NCBI GenBank assembly: GCA_001801025.1
Contig: MGWO01000007.1
Location: 372,001 to 436,000 of the forward strand
DNA from: Gallionellales bacterium GWA2_54_124
GTDB taxonomy: Bacteria; Pseudomonadota; Gammaproteobacteria; Burkholderiales; Gallionellaceae
Reading direction: 5' to 3'
Length of the DNA stretch: 64,000 nt
Below are positions 48,279 through 58,677 of the stretch, piece after piece. Both the position numbers and the translations under genes were made by a program. Numbering within the stretch: the first letter of the stretch is position 1; every line of letters starts with the position of its first letter. A model generated the notes under the pieces. The model made no database searches, was not told the origin of the DNA, and worked only from the letters and a program-made list of their open reading frames with translations.

Positions 48279-48417
48279 ACCTGCGCTATCCTTGCAAAGG
48301 GTGAATGGTTGAGACTCAGGTGCAATTTTCTCTCAAATCAGGGGTGAGGGCAACAAAAATTGGCTCAGAGCGGGTGCGTTGGGTAAAATGGTGCACTTTC
48401 CTTTGCAGAATACTGAA

Positions 48418-48651
48418 ATGACCGGAAAAACTCACAAGGCGCAGGGTTACGAATCAGCGATGGCTGAACTCGAAGAAATTGTCGCGGACATGGAGGCGGG
48501 GAAGCTGTCGCTGGAAGACTCGTTGACGGCTTATAAGCGGGGAGCAGCGTTGCTGACATTTTGTCGCACTCGCCTGGAAGACGCGCAGCAGCAGGTGCGT
48601 GTGCTCGAAGAGGGAATCTTGAAAGAACTACCTGCAGGAGAGGCTCAATGA
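48418..48651 (+). CDS. xseB: Exodeoxyribonuclease VII small subunit
   Basis: The 77-residue helical protein contains AMAELEEIVADMEAGKLSLE followed by LTAYKRGAALLTFC, the XseB core. It associates with XseA (not in window). I chose the ATG at 48418; the frame extends to 48379. Its stop overlaps ispA as ATGA. Confidence 0.93.
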   Translation: MTGKTHKAQGYESAMAELEEIVADMEAGKLSLEDSLTAYKRGAALLTFCRTRLEDAQQQVRVLEEGILKELPAGEAQ

Positions 48652-49541
48652 TGTCAGCTGATTTTTCAAGTTGGGCCGCAGAACGGCAAGCCGCGTTCGA
48701 GGAGATATTGCGCCATGTATTACCTCAATCCGATGTGTCGCCGCAACGTCTGCATCAGGCGATGCGCTACGCCGTGCTCGATGGAGGCAAGCGCGTGCGT
48801 CCCCTGCTGGCTTTCGCAGCCGGCGAGATGACAGGCGCGGATGTTGCGCGTGTGAACATTGTCGCAGCCTCGGTGGAACTGATCCATGCCTATTCACTGG
48901 TGCACGACGATATGCCGTGCATGGATGATGATGTGCTGCGCCGGGGTAAGCCTACCTGTCATGTGCAGTATGACGAAGCGACCGCCTTGCTGGTCGGCGA
49001 TAGTCTGCAAACGCTGGCCTTTCAGTTGCTCACCGAGCATCGTTTGAGCGACGGGCCGCAGCAGCAGATGGCCATGATTCGTTTGCTGGCAAGTGCATCC
49101 GGTTCGCGGGGCATGGCAGGCGGTCAGGCGATTGATCTGGACAGTATCGGCAAGTCGTTGACGCTGCCGGAACTGGAAAATATGCATATCCATAAAACGG
49201 GTGCGTTGATACGCGCAGCCGTTTTGCTGGGCGCTCAATGCGGAACGGTGTCCCCTGTGCAGTTAGCCCGTCTTGACCATTATGCCAAATGCGTGGGGCT
49301 CGCGTTTCAGGTGGTCGACGATGTGCTCGATTCGGAAGCCGATACCGCGACCTTGGGAAAAACCGCGGGCAAGGATGCCGATAACGACAAGCCCACTTAC
49401 GTGACCCTGCTGGGTGTGGCTGCCGCCCGCGAGATGGCAAATAATCTGCATCGGGAGGCGCTCGAAAGTCTGGCAGAGTTTGGTGATGCGGCTCAACGTC
49501 TGCGTGAGCTGGCCGATTTCATCGTGTTGCGTAAATTCTGA
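48648..49541 (+). CDS. ispA: Farnesyl diphosphate synthase
   Basis: The 297-residue enzyme has the first Asp-rich motif [12 protein letters not shown] (about residue 82), GGKRVRPLL, and the second motif [11 protein letters not shown] (about 225). It condenses IPP with DMAPP and GPP to FPP for quinones and undecaprenyl phosphate. The ATG at 48648 overlaps the xseB stop; a second ATG follows immediately. It ends in TGATG with dxs. Confidence 0.97.
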   Translation: MMSADFSSWAAERQAAFEEILRHVLPQSDVSPQRLHQAMRYAVLDGGKRVRPLLAFAAGEMTGADVARVNIVAASVELIHAYSLVHDDMPCMDDDVLRRGKPTCHVQYDEATALLVGDSLQTLAFQLLTEHRLSDGPQQQMAMIRLLASASGSRGMAGGQAIDLDSIGKSLTLPELENMHIHKTGALIRAAVLLGAQCGTVSPVQLARLDHYAKCVGLAFQVVDDVLDSEADTATLGKTAGKDADNDKPTYVTLLGVAAAREMANNLHREALESLAEFGDAAQRLRELADFIVLRKF

Positions 49542-51382
49542 TGTATTCCCTGCTCGACACCATCAATACTCCCGAGGCTTTGCGCGCCCTGAGCCGCGAA
49601 CAGCTGCCGCAACTGGCGCGTGAGTTGCGTGAATTTCTGGTTGAATCGGTCAGTAAAACGGGCGGACATTTGTCTTCTAATTTGGGTACGGTTGAACTTA
49701 CCATCGCGCTGCATACGGTGTTCAACACACCCGAAGATCGTCTGGTATGGGATGTCGGTCATCAGACCTATGTGCATAAAATTCTGACCGGACGGCGCGC
49801 CGCGATGAGCGGTCTGCGCATGGAGGGCGGTATCGCAGGTTTTCCGAAGCGCGAGGAAAGCCCGTACGACACCTTCGGTACCGGACATTCGAGCACCTCG
49901 ATTTCCGCGGCCCTAGGGATGGCGGTGGCCGCGCAATTGTCAGGCTCCGCCAGACGTTCGGTGGCAATCATCGGCGACGGTGCGATGACCGGCGGGATGG
50001 CATTTGAGGCGCTTAACAACGCGGGGGCGATGAATGCCAACCTGCTGGTGATACTCAACGATAACGATATGTCTATTTCGCGTCCGGTTGGCGCGCTGAA
50101 TAATTATCTTGCCAAGCTGATGTCGGGACGTTTTTACGCGGCGATGCGGCGCGGCAGCGAGAAGGTGTTAAAGGGTATGCCGCCCGTGCTGGAATTTGCC
50201 AAGCGTGCGGAAGAGCATGTCAAAGGGATGGTGATTCCCGGTACGATGTTCGAGGAATTCGGTTTCAACTATATCGGACCGATCGATGGTCATGATCTGA
50301 ATGCGCTGATCGACACCCTGAACAATATCCGTCAGCTGGAAGGACCGCAGTTTTTGCATGTCGTCACGCAAAAAGGCAAAGGGTATACGCTGGCCGAAGA
50401 GGATTGTCTGCTGTATCACGGTGTGAGCAAATTTGATCGCACCAACGGCATTGTGCCTAAGCCTTCGGGCAATCCTTCATACACTCAGGTGTTCGGTCAG
50501 TGGTTGTGCGATGTCGCAGCCGAGAATGCGCGGGTTGTCGGCATTACGCCTGCGATGTGTGAAGGTTCCGGTATGGGGGAATTCGCCGAAAAATATCCCG
50601 AGCGTTATTTCGATGTGGGGATAGCCGAACAGCATGCGTTAACCTTTGCGGCCGGACTTGCCTGCGACGGTTACAAGCCGGTGGTGGCGATCTATTCTAC
50701 TTTTCTGCAACGCGCTTATGATCAGCTGATACACGATATTGCGATTCAGAAGTTGCCCGTTGTACTGGCGATTGATCGTGGCGGACTGGTGGGGGCGGAT
50801 GGCGCGACGCACGCCGGCAGTTTTGATTTGTCCTTCTTGCGCTGTATTCCGAATATGACGGTGATGGCCCCGGCTGATGAGAACGAGTGCCGTCAGATGC
50901 TCTATACCGCCATGACACTCGATACGCCGACTGCGGTGCGCTATCCGCGCGGTGTGGGGCCGGGTGTTGCGGTATGCAACGAGATGCAGGCCTTGCCGGT
51001 CGGTAAAGCCGAAGTGCGCCGTGAAGGTGTGCGCGTCGCGATCCTCGCGTTCGGCTCGATGCTGGCGCCAGCCTTGATTGCCGGCGAGCAGTTGGATGCG
51101 ACAGTCGTCAATATGCGTTTCGTTAAACCGCTGGATGCCGAACTGGTGCGCCGTATGGCTGGTACGCATGATTTGCTGGTCACGGTGGAAGAAAACACTG
51201 TGCAGGGCGGAGCGGGCGGTGCGGTTGCAGAGTGCTTGGCTGAGGCGGGTATCGCGGTACCCTTGCTGCATTTGGGCTTGCCGGATCGCTTTATCGATCA
51301 GGGCGATCCTGTCAAAATGCTGGCCGATTGCGGGCTGGATGGCGCAGGGATCATTCTTGCGATCAATAAATTGACCAAGTAA
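49541..51382 (+). CDS. dxs: 1-deoxy-D-xylulose-5-phosphate synthase
   Basis: The 613-residue thiamine diphosphate enzyme has [17 protein letters not shown], the ThDP/Mg site [18 protein letters not shown]...NDND, the transketolase Glu region [16 protein letters not shown] and C-terminal [13 protein letters not shown]. It makes DXP, the entry to the non-mevalonate isoprenoid route, so dxs-ispA form an isoprenoid operon. Confidence 0.98.
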   Translation: MYSLLDTINTPEALRALSREQLPQLARELREFLVESVSKTGGHLSSNLGTVELTIALHTVFNTPEDRLVWDVGHQTYVHKILTGRRAAMSGLRMEGGIAGFPKREESPYDTFGTGHSSTSISAALGMAVAAQLSGSARRSVAIIGDGAMTGGMAFEALNNAGAMNANLLVILNDNDMSISRPVGALNNYLAKLMSGRFYAAMRRGSEKVLKGMPPVLEFAKRAEEHVKGMVIPGTMFEEFGFNYIGPIDGHDLNALIDTLNNIRQLEGPQFLHVVTQKGKGYTLAEEDCLLYHGVSKFDRTNGIVPKPSGNPSYTQVFGQWLCDVAAENARVVGITPAMCEGSGMGEFAEKYPERYFDVGIAEQHALTFAAGLACDGYKPVVAIYSTFLQRAYDQLIHDIAIQKLPVVLAIDRGGLVGADGATHAGSFDLSFLRCIPNMTVMAPADENECRQMLYTAMTLDTPTAVRYPRGVGPGVAVCNEMQALPVGKAEVRREGVRVAILAFGSMLAPALIAGEQLDATVVNMRFVKPLDAELVRRMAGTHDLLVTVEENTVQGGAGGAVAECLAEAGIAVPLLHLGLPDRFIDQGDPVKMLADCGLDGAGIILAINKLTK

Positions 51383-51437
51383 TTTTGTCGGGATTGGTTA
51401 TAATCCCGACTATTCAGTCACTGGAAAGAAAATAATT

Positions 51438-52235
51438 ATGAATAACACGGCCCCTATTCCTGATGTGCAAAGTTCGGCCGATTTGCGTCATATCGCAATT
51501 AATCGTGTCGGTATTAAAGGCATCCGTCATCCGGTCAAGGTTCAGGACAAGAGCGTCGGTGTGCAGCACACCATCGCAACCTTTAACATGTACGTGCACC
51601 TGCCGCACAATTTCAAGGGCACGCACATGTCGCGCTTTGTCGAGATTCTCAACCGCCATGAGCGCGAGATTTCTGTCGAGTCGTACGAGAGTATCTTGCG
51701 CGAAATGGTGGTGCTGCTCGAAGCCGAATCCGGTTACATCGAGATGAATTTCCCGTATTTCGTCAACAAGACCGCACCCGTTTCGGGCGTGCAAAGTCTG
51801 CTTGATTACGATGTGACCTTGATCGGTGAAATGAAGGATGGCAATGCCAGCGTGACGATGAAAGTGCTGGTGCCGGTCACGAGTCTGTGTCCGTGTTCGA
51901 AAAAGATTTCTGAGCGCGGGGCGCACAATCAGCGCTCCCATGTGACCATCACCATCCGCACCAACAGCTTTGTCTGGATTGAAGACGTGGTGCGGATCGC
52001 CGAGGAGCAAGCCTCTTGCGAGCTGTACGGACTGCTCAAACGTCCCGATGAAAAATACGTCACCGAACGCGCCTACGACAATCCAAAATTTGTCGAGGAC
52101 ATGGTGCGCGACGTGGCCGCCGTGCTCAATGCCGACAAGCGTGTCGATGCGTATATCGTTGAATCTGAAAATTTCGAGTCTATCCATAATCATTCGGCCT
52201 ATGCCTTGATCGAACGGGACAAAAAGCAGGATTGA
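51438..52235 (+). CDS. folE2: GTP cyclohydrolase IB (FolE2)
   Basis: The 265-residue protein has the FolE2 active-site Cys region [19 protein letters not shown] and [13 protein letters not shown]. FolE2 opens GTP to dihydroneopterin triphosphate with various metals, an alternative to FolE under zinc limitation. The last codons (AAG CAG GAT TGA) lie in the heptad repeat element. Confidence 0.96.
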   Translation: MNNTAPIPDVQSSADLRHIAINRVGIKGIRHPVKVQDKSVGVQHTIATFNMYVHLPHNFKGTHMSRFVEILNRHEREISVESYESILREMVVLLEAESGYIEMNFPYFVNKTAPVSGVQSLLDYDVTLIGEMKDGNASVTMKVLVPVTSLCPCSKKISERGAHNQRSHVTITIRTNSFVWIEDVVRIAEEQASCELYGLLKRPDEKYVTERAYDNPKFVEDMVRDVAAVLNADKRVDAYIVESENFESIHNHSAYALIERDKKQD

Positions 52236-52305
52236 TGAAGTAGGATTGAGGATCAAGTAAAACTGCGCTCTGTTTTTCACTCAATCCTCAATCCTCAATC
52301 CTGCA
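52226..52305. repeat. Heptad-phased hairpin over the folE2 stop codon
   Basis: Right arm is three tandem TCAATCC units (52281-52301). Left arm has AGCAGGA, TTGATGA, AGTAGGA, TTGAGGA. GCAGGATTGA pairs with TCAATCCTGC and AGGATTGAGGAT with ATCCTCAATCCT, giving a near-complete long stem. Confidence 0.85.
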
Positions 52306-52311
52306 TCTGAT

Positions 52312-53013
52312 ATGAAGCCCGTTGCCATCTTTCGCCACATCGCTCATGAAGGGCCGGGTTTTCTGGCCGGGTTTCTGTGTGCCAGAGATATCCCGTGGCA
52401 GCTGATTGCCCTAGATGAAGGTGAGGCGGTGCCTAATGTATCAGCGGATTATTCCGGACTGGTCTTCATGGGCGGGCCGATGAGCGTTAACGATGATCTG
52501 CCGTGGATTGCACAGGAGCTCGATTTGATACGCGACGCTGTGGCGCGCAATATTCCTGTGTTGGGGCATTGTCTGGGCGGGCAGCTTATATCAAAGGCGC
52601 TGGGCGGCGTTGTATCGAAAAATCCGGTTGTGGAAATAGGCTGGGGTGCGGTGGCGGTGGACGATACCGAATCTGCGCGCCGCTGGTTGGGCGAACTGCG
52701 TGGTTTCGATGCCTTTCACTGGCATGGTGAAACGTTCAGCCTGCCGGCTGGCGCCACCCGCTTATTGAGCGGCGCCTATTGTGCCAATCAGGGCTATACA
52801 CTGGGCCCGCATCTTGCCTTGCAGTGTCATATCGAAATGACGGCTGAATTGATTGCCAGCTGGTGCGAGGCGGGGGCTGCAGAAATCAAGGCTAATTTCG
52901 GCGGTCCCGCCGTGCAATCGTCAGAACTCATGCAGCAACGGGCGAATTTGCCGCAATTGCACACGGTGGCGGAGCGGCTCTATACGCAATGGATCAGCGC
53001 GCTCGCTGGCTGA
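52312..53013 (+). CDS. Class I glutamine amidotransferase-like protein
   Basis: The 233-residue protein has the nucleophile elbow LGHCLGGQLIS (Cys about 84), and the His-Glu pair in LALQCHIEM (about 170), with FHWHGETFSLP before it. This is a stand-alone GuaA-like GATase; such enzymes act on glutamine or gamma-glutamyl compounds. No ribosome binding site is clear; the repeat at 52226 ends seven bases before the start. Confidence 0.85.
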   Translation: MKPVAIFRHIAHEGPGFLAGFLCARDIPWQLIALDEGEAVPNVSADYSGLVFMGGPMSVNDDLPWIAQELDLIRDAVARNIPVLGHCLGGQLISKALGGVVSKNPVVEIGWGAVAVDDTESARRWLGELRGFDAFHWHGETFSLPAGATRLLSGAYCANQGYTLGPHLALQCHIEMTAELIASWCEAGAAEIKANFGGPAVQSSELMQQRANLPQLHTVAERLYTQWISALAG

Positions 53014-53031
53014 TTACACCCTGCCTGATAT

Positions 53032-54354
53032 ATGAATACACTCTCAATGTTGCGCAGCGGCAAACTGGCAGGCATCACACGACTCGATTTGTCGTGCGGG
53101 CTGAGCGAATTTCCGCCCGAGATTTTTGAGCTGGCCGATACGCTCGAAATTCTGAATCTGTCCGGCAATGCCTTGTCGTCGCTGCCGGATGATCTGCCTC
53201 GACTTAAAAAACTCCGTGTGATCTTTTGTTCCGATAACCAGTTTACCGAAGTGCCTGAGGTGCTGGGGCGCTGTGACGGTTTGGAGATGGTGGGGTTCAA
53301 AGCCAATCAAATTAGCCATCTGTCTGCCGCATCGCTCACCCGTGCGCTGCGCTGGCTCATTTTGACCGATAACCAGTTGAGCACATTGCCAGCGGAATTG
53401 GGGCGGTGTACGAAATTACAAAAATTGATGCTGGCGGGAAACCGTCTGCAAAGTCTGCCCGAGACGATGTCCGCCTGCCGGCAGCTCGAATTGCTGCGCA
53501 TTTCTGCTAACTGTTTTGAATCCTTGCCTGCATGGTTGCTGTCCTTACCTCGTTTGGCCTGGCTCGCTTTTGCCGGTAACCCGTTTTCGGATGGAGTAGA
53601 AACTGAATACGCGATTGAACAGATGAAGCCGGAGATTTACTGGCACGACCTTGAAATACTGCAAAAATTGGGTGAAGGCGCATCCGGCGTGATTCATCAG
53701 GCAACCTGGCATAAGGCACCGGTAAGTTCTGTGGCCGTGAAACTTTTTAAAGGCGCAGTCACGAGTGACGGTTTACCCAGCAGTGAGAAGGCCGCCTGTA
53801 TCGCGGCAGGCGATCACGCCAATCTTATTTCGGCGCTGGGTAAGGTCGGCGGACATTCTGAAGGCGCGAAAGGCTTGGTGATGCCCTTGATTGATGCCAG
53901 CTTCAAAAATCTTGCCGGTCCGCCGAGTCTGCTGTCATGTACCCGTGATATTTATCCTGATGGTATGCATTTCGCATTGGATGAAGCCATCTCTATGGCG
54001 CTGGGTATCGCGGCGGCAGTAGCGTACTTGCACGCGAGGGGTATCCTGCACGGCGATTTATACGCGCACAATATGTTATCGAACGGGCGCGGGGCGTGTT
54101 TTCTGGGGGACTTTGGCGCCGCGTCTTTTATGCCGTCGGGCGAGGTGCGCTGCGCGCTGCAGCGCATTGAAGTGCGTGCGTTTTCCTGTTATCTGGCGGA
54201 GTTGCTCGAGCGCTGCACGCCGCATCCGCGTCTCGATGCGCTCAGGGCGTTGCAAGGCCGCTGTACGCAGGAAACTGTGCAAAACCGGCCGCTTTTTGAC
54301 GAAATCGTGCAGGATCTGGCAGGCTTGCAGATGCAACGCCCTCAGAGTAAATAA
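53032..54354 (+). CDS. Leucine-rich repeat protein kinase
   Basis: The 440-residue protein has six to seven LRRs (about 15-195; e.g. LEILNLSGNALSSLPDDLPR and LRWLILTDNQLSTLPAELG) joined to a Ser/Thr-kinase-like domain (about 205-430). The Gly loop LGEGASGV, the VAVKLFK lysine, catalytic HGDLYAHN and Mg-binding GDFGAAS are present, so it should be active. No membrane helix, so cytoplasmic. Nineteen bases after the amidotransferase gene, 135 before the SNF2 helicase. Confidence 0.88.
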   Translation: MNTLSMLRSGKLAGITRLDLSCGLSEFPPEIFELADTLEILNLSGNALSSLPDDLPRLKKLRVIFCSDNQFTEVPEVLGRCDGLEMVGFKANQISHLSAASLTRALRWLILTDNQLSTLPAELGRCTKLQKLMLAGNRLQSLPETMSACRQLELLRISANCFESLPAWLLSLPRLAWLAFAGNPFSDGVETEYAIEQMKPEIYWHDLEILQKLGEGASGVIHQATWHKAPVSSVAVKLFKGAVTSDGLPSSEKAACIAAGDHANLISALGKVGGHSEGAKGLVMPLIDASFKNLAGPPSLLSCTRDIYPDGMHFALDEAISMALGIAAAVAYLHARGILHGDLYAHNMLSNGRGACFLGDFGAASFMPSGEVRCALQRIEVRAFSCYLAELLERCTPHPRLDALRALQGRCTQETVQNRPLFDEIVQDLAGLQMQRPQSK

Positions 54355-54489
54355 CTCGCCGCCCGTTCGCGCAGGTCAGGCTGACTGCGTGCAGGTTCAG
54401 TAATATCTTTATCAGCCTTACCCCGAACCGTGCAGCACGCTATAATCGCCGATTGTTTTTTTGCGCGGTTTTAAACCCCGCGGTCCTCT

Positions 54490-57400
54490 ATGTCACTTGC
54501 CAAGACCTATACGCTCGCCGATGTCACTCGCTGGTATTCCATGCAGGAGTTGCACAAAGCTAAGGCATACCTGAATTCGATAACTCAGCTGACAGTTCAG
54601 CCTGACAGAATGACTGCGCAGGTCAAAGGTACGGCAAAGCTTCCCTATTCGGTTGATATTCTATTCGCTGACGATACCCCGAACATGCCGGGTGTGAAGC
54701 CTGCCTGCAGCTGTCCGGTCGGATATAAATGCAAGCACACGGCAGCAGTCCTGTTGGCGGCTTTGTCGCTGCCGCGTGCACCTGTGGTTAATCCGGCATT
54801 GCTGGACTGGGTAGAGGCATTCCGCAAAGCGCAGGCGGTGCCCGCTAAAAGAAAGCCAAAACCAGTTCAGCGCACGGAACGTTTATGCTATGTATTGCAA
54901 AAAACGATGTATTCGGATGGCTATTTTATCGGTACCTATAAAGCGAAGATGTCCGCTGATGGTGCGATACCTGCCCAGTTAGAAGAGTGGAACAATATCG
55001 AGCGTGCCCTGATTAAGCCGCCGCTGTTTGTCGTTGATGAGGATTTGCCGGTTTTGCGCCTGTTATTCAGGCAGCGCGAGAAGTTTGACGGCAATATCCT
55101 GCTGGGTAAACAGGGTAACGAGATTTTGCTGAGCGTGATTGAGAGCGGGCGATTTTTCTGCATGGAAAGAGTTGCGGGCAGTCGTTATGTGCTGTCTGCG
55201 CCAATTCGTTTAAAACAGGGGGCGATGAGGGAGGCTAAGTTAGACTGGGGTGCCGATGAATCAGGTCGCATGGTACCCAGAATTATTCGCAGTGGTGCAC
55301 CGGTTGTCGTGTTGCCGCTGCCGGATGCAACCTGGTATCTGGATACAGGCGCGGGCGAGATCGGTCTGCTCAAATTGTCTCAGACACCGCCGCAAATCGC
55401 CCAGTTGCTCAGCATGCCGCCGCTGCGTGAAATTGACGTGCCCGTAGTGTCGGACATGTTGCGTGAAATGGTGCCTGACTTACCTGCACCGACCACAGCC
55501 CGTCTGCGCGCGCTAGATACCACGCTAGTTCCCCTGTTGTTGCTCGATACGTCGTTGCCTGCCTATATGGGGCGTTTTCGCGGCTACGGCTTCGGTACTC
55601 AGGTGCGCGACTGGGCCTGCGTGGAATTTCGCTATGGCGAGGCCGTTTTGCGGCCCGATCATCCCGGTGAATTTGTTTCATTGACTAATGGCGAAACCGT
55701 GCGGGTTAAGCGGGACCAAAAACTTGAGCAGCGCTATATTCAGTCGCTGGGGCGTTACGGACTGGAGGAAATGTCGCGGTTCGGCATGGCGGGTGCGATC
55801 CCGGATCAGACGATGTATGGTCTTGAGAGTGAAAAATCCTGGCCTCAGTTTATGAAGCTTGCGCTGACTGACATGAAGGCGGCCGGCTGGGATATCGTCA
55901 TTCCACAGGGATTCCGGCACCATGTGCTGGAAGTGGAAGCCTGGGTCGGGGAGTTCGATGAGCAGGAAGACGGCTGGTTTAGTCTGAACATGGGCATCGT
56001 GGTCAACGGCCAGCGGCTGGCATTAGCACCCATGCTGCATGAGTTGTTCAAGGTCGATCCGCGCTGGCTGGATGCGATTTTGCTCGACCGTATGAAGGAC
56101 AGCGAACCGATCGAACTGCAATTGCCGGAAGGCGGACGGGTCAATGTGCCGGCAGAGCGCATCAAACCGCTGGCGCGCACGCTGATTGAGTTGTTTGATG
56201 GTAAAGCGCCGGGTGATGAGCTGCGTCTGTCACGTTACGACGTTGCGCGCATCGATGCGCTGGCCGGCATGGAACGCTGGCAGTTCAAGGGCGTGGATGC
56301 GGTGGCGAGTCTTGCCGAAAAACTCAAGAATACCAACGGAATTCAGGCGGTTGAGCCGCCCGTCGGATTTGCGCTGCAACTGCGCCACTATCAACTCGAA
56401 GGTCTTGCCTGGCTGCAGTTTCTGCGTGGGCAGGGATTGGCCGGTATTCTGGCCGACGATATGGGCTTAGGTAAAACGGCGCAGACGCTCGCGCATCTGC
56501 TGCTGGAAAAACAGTCGGGTCGTATGGACAGGCCCTCGCTGGTGGTATTGCCGACGTCACTGATTTTTAACTGGAAGCGTGAAGCTGAGCGTTTTGCCCC
56601 TGAACTGAAGATGTTATCCTTGCACGGTAAGGAAAGGGCTGAGCATTTTCCGCTGATCGCCGAACACGATGTGATTCTCACCACTTACCCGTTGTTATGG
56701 CGTGATGAGGCGGCCTTGCTCGAACACAACTATCACCTGTTAATTCTGGATGAGGCGCAAACCGTCAAGAATGTCTCAAGTCAAGCCGCACAAGTGGTGC
56801 GCCGTCTGAATGCCCGGCATCGCTTGTGTTTGACCGGCACGCCGCTTGAAAACCATCTGGGCGAGTTGTGGGCGCAGTTCGACTTTTTATTGCCGGGCTT
56901 GCTGGGCGATGCGAAGAGCTTTACTAAGACATGGCGCACGCCGATCGAAAAACACGGCAACCGCATGCGACGTGATTTGCTGGCGCAACGCGTGCGCCCT
57001 TTCATTATGCGCCGTCGCAAGGAAGACGTAGCGACCGAATTGCCGCCTAAGACCCTGATTGTGCGTACCGTCGAATTGTCGGGGACGCAGCGCGATCTGT
57101 ATGAGACGGTGCGTATCGCGATGGATCAGAGAGTGCGTGAGGAAATCGCCGAAAAAGGCTTCGCGCGTAGCCACATCATTATTCTGGACGCGCTGCTTAA
57201 ATTGCGTCAGGTCTGCTGCGATCCGCGTCTGCTCAAATTGACCAGCGCAAAAAAGGTCAAGGAGCACGCCAAGCTTGACCTGCTGATGGAGATGTTGCCA
57301 GAACTGGTCAGTGAAGGCCGGCGCATTCTGGTGTTTTCGCAATTTACTTCGATGCTGGAGCTGATTGAGGGGGAACTGACTAAGGAAAAACTGACCTATG

Positions 57401-57792
57401 TGAAACTCACGGGCGATACGCAAAATCGTGAAGAGGTGGTGCGCCAGTTTCAGGATGGTGAAGTGCCGATTTTCCTGATCAGCCTGAAAGCGGGCGGGGT
57501 GGGGCTAAATCTGACGTCGGCGGATACCGTCATACACTATGATCCGTGGTGGAATCCGGCCGTAGAGAATCAGGCGACCGATCGCGCGCACCGGCTGGGG
57601 CAGACCAAGAACGTGTTCGTTTATAAGCTGGTGGTGGCGGGCAGCATTGAGGAAAAGATTCTTGCCCTGCAGGAGAAAAAGGCAGAGTTAGCTGCGGGTA
57701 TTTTGTCCGAGGACAGTGCGGGGCTTACGAAGTTTGGCGAGGCGGATATTGCTGCTTTGCTGGCACCGTTGCCGAAAGATGAAGAAGAGTAA
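54490..57792 (+). CDS. SWIM zinc-finger SNF2-type helicase/ATPase
   Basis: The 1100-residue protein has a SWIM zinc finger CSCPVGYKCKHTAAVL near the N-terminus (about residue 75), a long unassigned middle, and a SNF2 motor from about 630: motif I DDMGLGKTAQTL, motif II LDEAQT (Gln in place of His), TGTPLENHLGELW, and motif VI QATDRAHRLGQ. It should translocate on double-stranded DNA. This family is common in chromosomes, so a housekeeping role is possible as well as defence. Confidence 0.92.
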   Translation: MSLAKTYTLADVTRWYSMQELHKAKAYLNSITQLTVQPDRMTAQVKGTAKLPYSVDILFADDTPNMPGVKPACSCPVGYKCKHTAAVLLAALSLPRAPVVNPALLDWVEAFRKAQAVPAKRKPKPVQRTERLCYVLQKTMYSDGYFIGTYKAKMSADGAIPAQLEEWNNIERALIKPPLFVVDEDLPVLRLLFRQREKFDGNILLGKQGNEILLSVIESGRFFCMERVAGSRYVLSAPIRLKQGAMREAKLDWGADESGRMVPRIIRSGAPVVVLPLPDATWYLDTGAGEIGLLKLSQTPPQIAQLLSMPPLREIDVPVVSDMLREMVPDLPAPTTARLRALDTTLVPLLLLDTSLPAYMGRFRGYGFGTQVRDWACVEFRYGEAVLRPDHPGEFVSLTNGETVRVKRDQKLEQRYIQSLGRYGLEEMSRFGMAGAIPDQTMYGLESEKSWPQFMKLALTDMKAAGWDIVIPQGFRHHVLEVEAWVGEFDEQEDGWFSLNMGIVVNGQRLALAPMLHELFKVDPRWLDAILLDRMKDSEPIELQLPEGGRVNVPAERIKPLARTLIELFDGKAPGDELRLSRYDVARIDALAGMERWQFKGVDAVASLAEKLKNTNGIQAVEPPVGFALQLRHYQLEGLAWLQFLRGQGLAGILADDMGLGKTAQTLAHLLLEKQSGRMDRPSLVVLPTSLIFNWKREAERFAPELKMLSLHGKERAEHFPLIAEHDVILTTYPLLWRDEAALLEHNYHLLILDEAQTVKNVSSQAAQVVRRLNARHRLCLTGTPLENHLGELWAQFDFLLPGLLGDAKSFTKTWRTPIEKHGNRMRRDLLAQRVRPFIMRRRKEDVATELPPKTLIVRTVELSGTQRDLYETVRIAMDQRVREEIAEKGFARSHIIILDALLKLRQVCCDPRLLKLTSAKKVKEHAKLDLLMEMLPELVSEGRRILVFSQFTSMLELIEGELTKEKLTYVKLTGDTQNREEVVRQFQDGEVPIFLISLKAGGVGLNLTSADTVIHYDPWWNPAVENQATDRAHRLGQTKNVFVYKLVVAGSIEEKILALQEKKAELAAGILSEDSAGLTKFGEADIAALLAPLPKDEEE

Positions 57793-57811
57793 CAGGGAGA
57801 ATTGCGCTAAT

Positions 57812-57840
57812 GTAGCCCGGATGGAATGCAATCCGAGAGG
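57812..57840. repeat. REP-like palindrome after the helicase gene
   Basis: GTAGCCCGGATGGAATGCAA followed by TCCGAG: CGGAT and ATCCG arms around a short core. The GTAGCCCGGAT head matches a repeated extragenic element seen in many proteobacteria. The remainder of 57793-57967 shows nothing else. Confidence 0.65.
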
Positions 57841-57967
57841 TTTCGTGCAGAATTCCCTACAACTGCTCCCAGTGTTGATGGCGTGCTTGCCAGACAATCG
57901 GCAATCTTGAGCAATTTCAAATTCAGTCTGTCCGCCGGTTTTGTATAACCAGCGGATTCCAGAATGC

Positions 57968-58654
57968 TTATAAATTGCCGACTGTAACGCTTAGCACGTC
58001 GCTCCAGAGTCCTACCTGTTCGTCGCTCAGTCGATAGATTGCCTTATATTGCCAAACGGAGATGCTGTCCGGCAACGGGCTATTGTCGGTAACACTTGCT
58101 GTCGTGCTGATGGTGAAAAATACAAAGCCTTTGCCGTCACCCCGGTCGGCCCATATTTCCAGCGCGTGAGCATCGCCTTTGGTCCAACTGATAACTGCAT
58201 GTCCCCCCTTGTTTTTTGCGCTCAAAGCCGGTTTCCAGTTATCACTCACGATAACATGCCTGGCACCGATCAACCGCAGATCCTGACCGATAGCCTCAGT
58301 GTAGTTCTTGTTCGCCTTAATTGCTGCGATCAGCTTGGACAGGCGTGGAATCACGCCGGGCGTGAGGGGCGGCGGAATTTCTGCATCTTCGGGGGTCGAA
58401 ACCGGCCAGTCATTGCTGCCTGTGCCGCCATCTCTTATCTGATCCTTGCAGGCAGTCCAGTTATGCCGGTGACTTTCAGCCATTTGATGCCTTTTGAGCA
58501 CATAGCGGAAGCCGACCGCATCGGCTTTCAGCTGCACCATATCGCCATCGCTGATATTTAACGGCACTGTGTATTTGGGTAAAGTCACGGCCATATGTTC
58601 GAGCAGATCGGCTTTGCTATTGTCATCTTTGGGCATGTAAGCGGCATTAGACAT
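57968..58654 (-). CDS. Unknown protein with Fn3-like C-terminus
   Basis: The 228-residue protein begins MSNAAYMPKDDNSKADLLEH with a helical N-terminal half (MAESHRHNWTACKDQIRDGG). The C-terminal 90 residues read as a beta sandwich of Fn3 type: HAVISWTKGDAHALEIWADR, then WQYKAIYRLSDEQVGLWSD and VLSVTVG. No signal peptide or membrane helix. AGGAAT precedes the ATG. I know of similar unnamed proteins in environmental bacteria with the same small N-terminal plus Fn3 layout; function unknown. Confidence 0.7.
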   Translation of the reverse strand: MSNAAYMPKDDNSKADLLEHMAVTLPKYTVPLNISDGDMVQLKADAVGFRYVLKRHQMAESHRHNWTACKDQIRDGGTGSNDWPVSTPEDAEIPPPLTPGVIPRLSKLIAAIKANKNYTEAIGQDLRLIGARHVIVSDNWKPALSAKNKGGHAVISWTKGDAHALEIWADRGDGKGFVFFTISTTASVTDNSPLPDSISVWQYKAIYRLSDEQVGLWSDVLSVTVGNL

Positions 58655-58677
58655 GATGAAAATTCCTTTTCAGAGAT

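Noticed and set aside
51414-52280. 288-codon open frame opposite folE2
   Set aside because: Complete overlap with folE2 and no motif; a codon-bias shadow.
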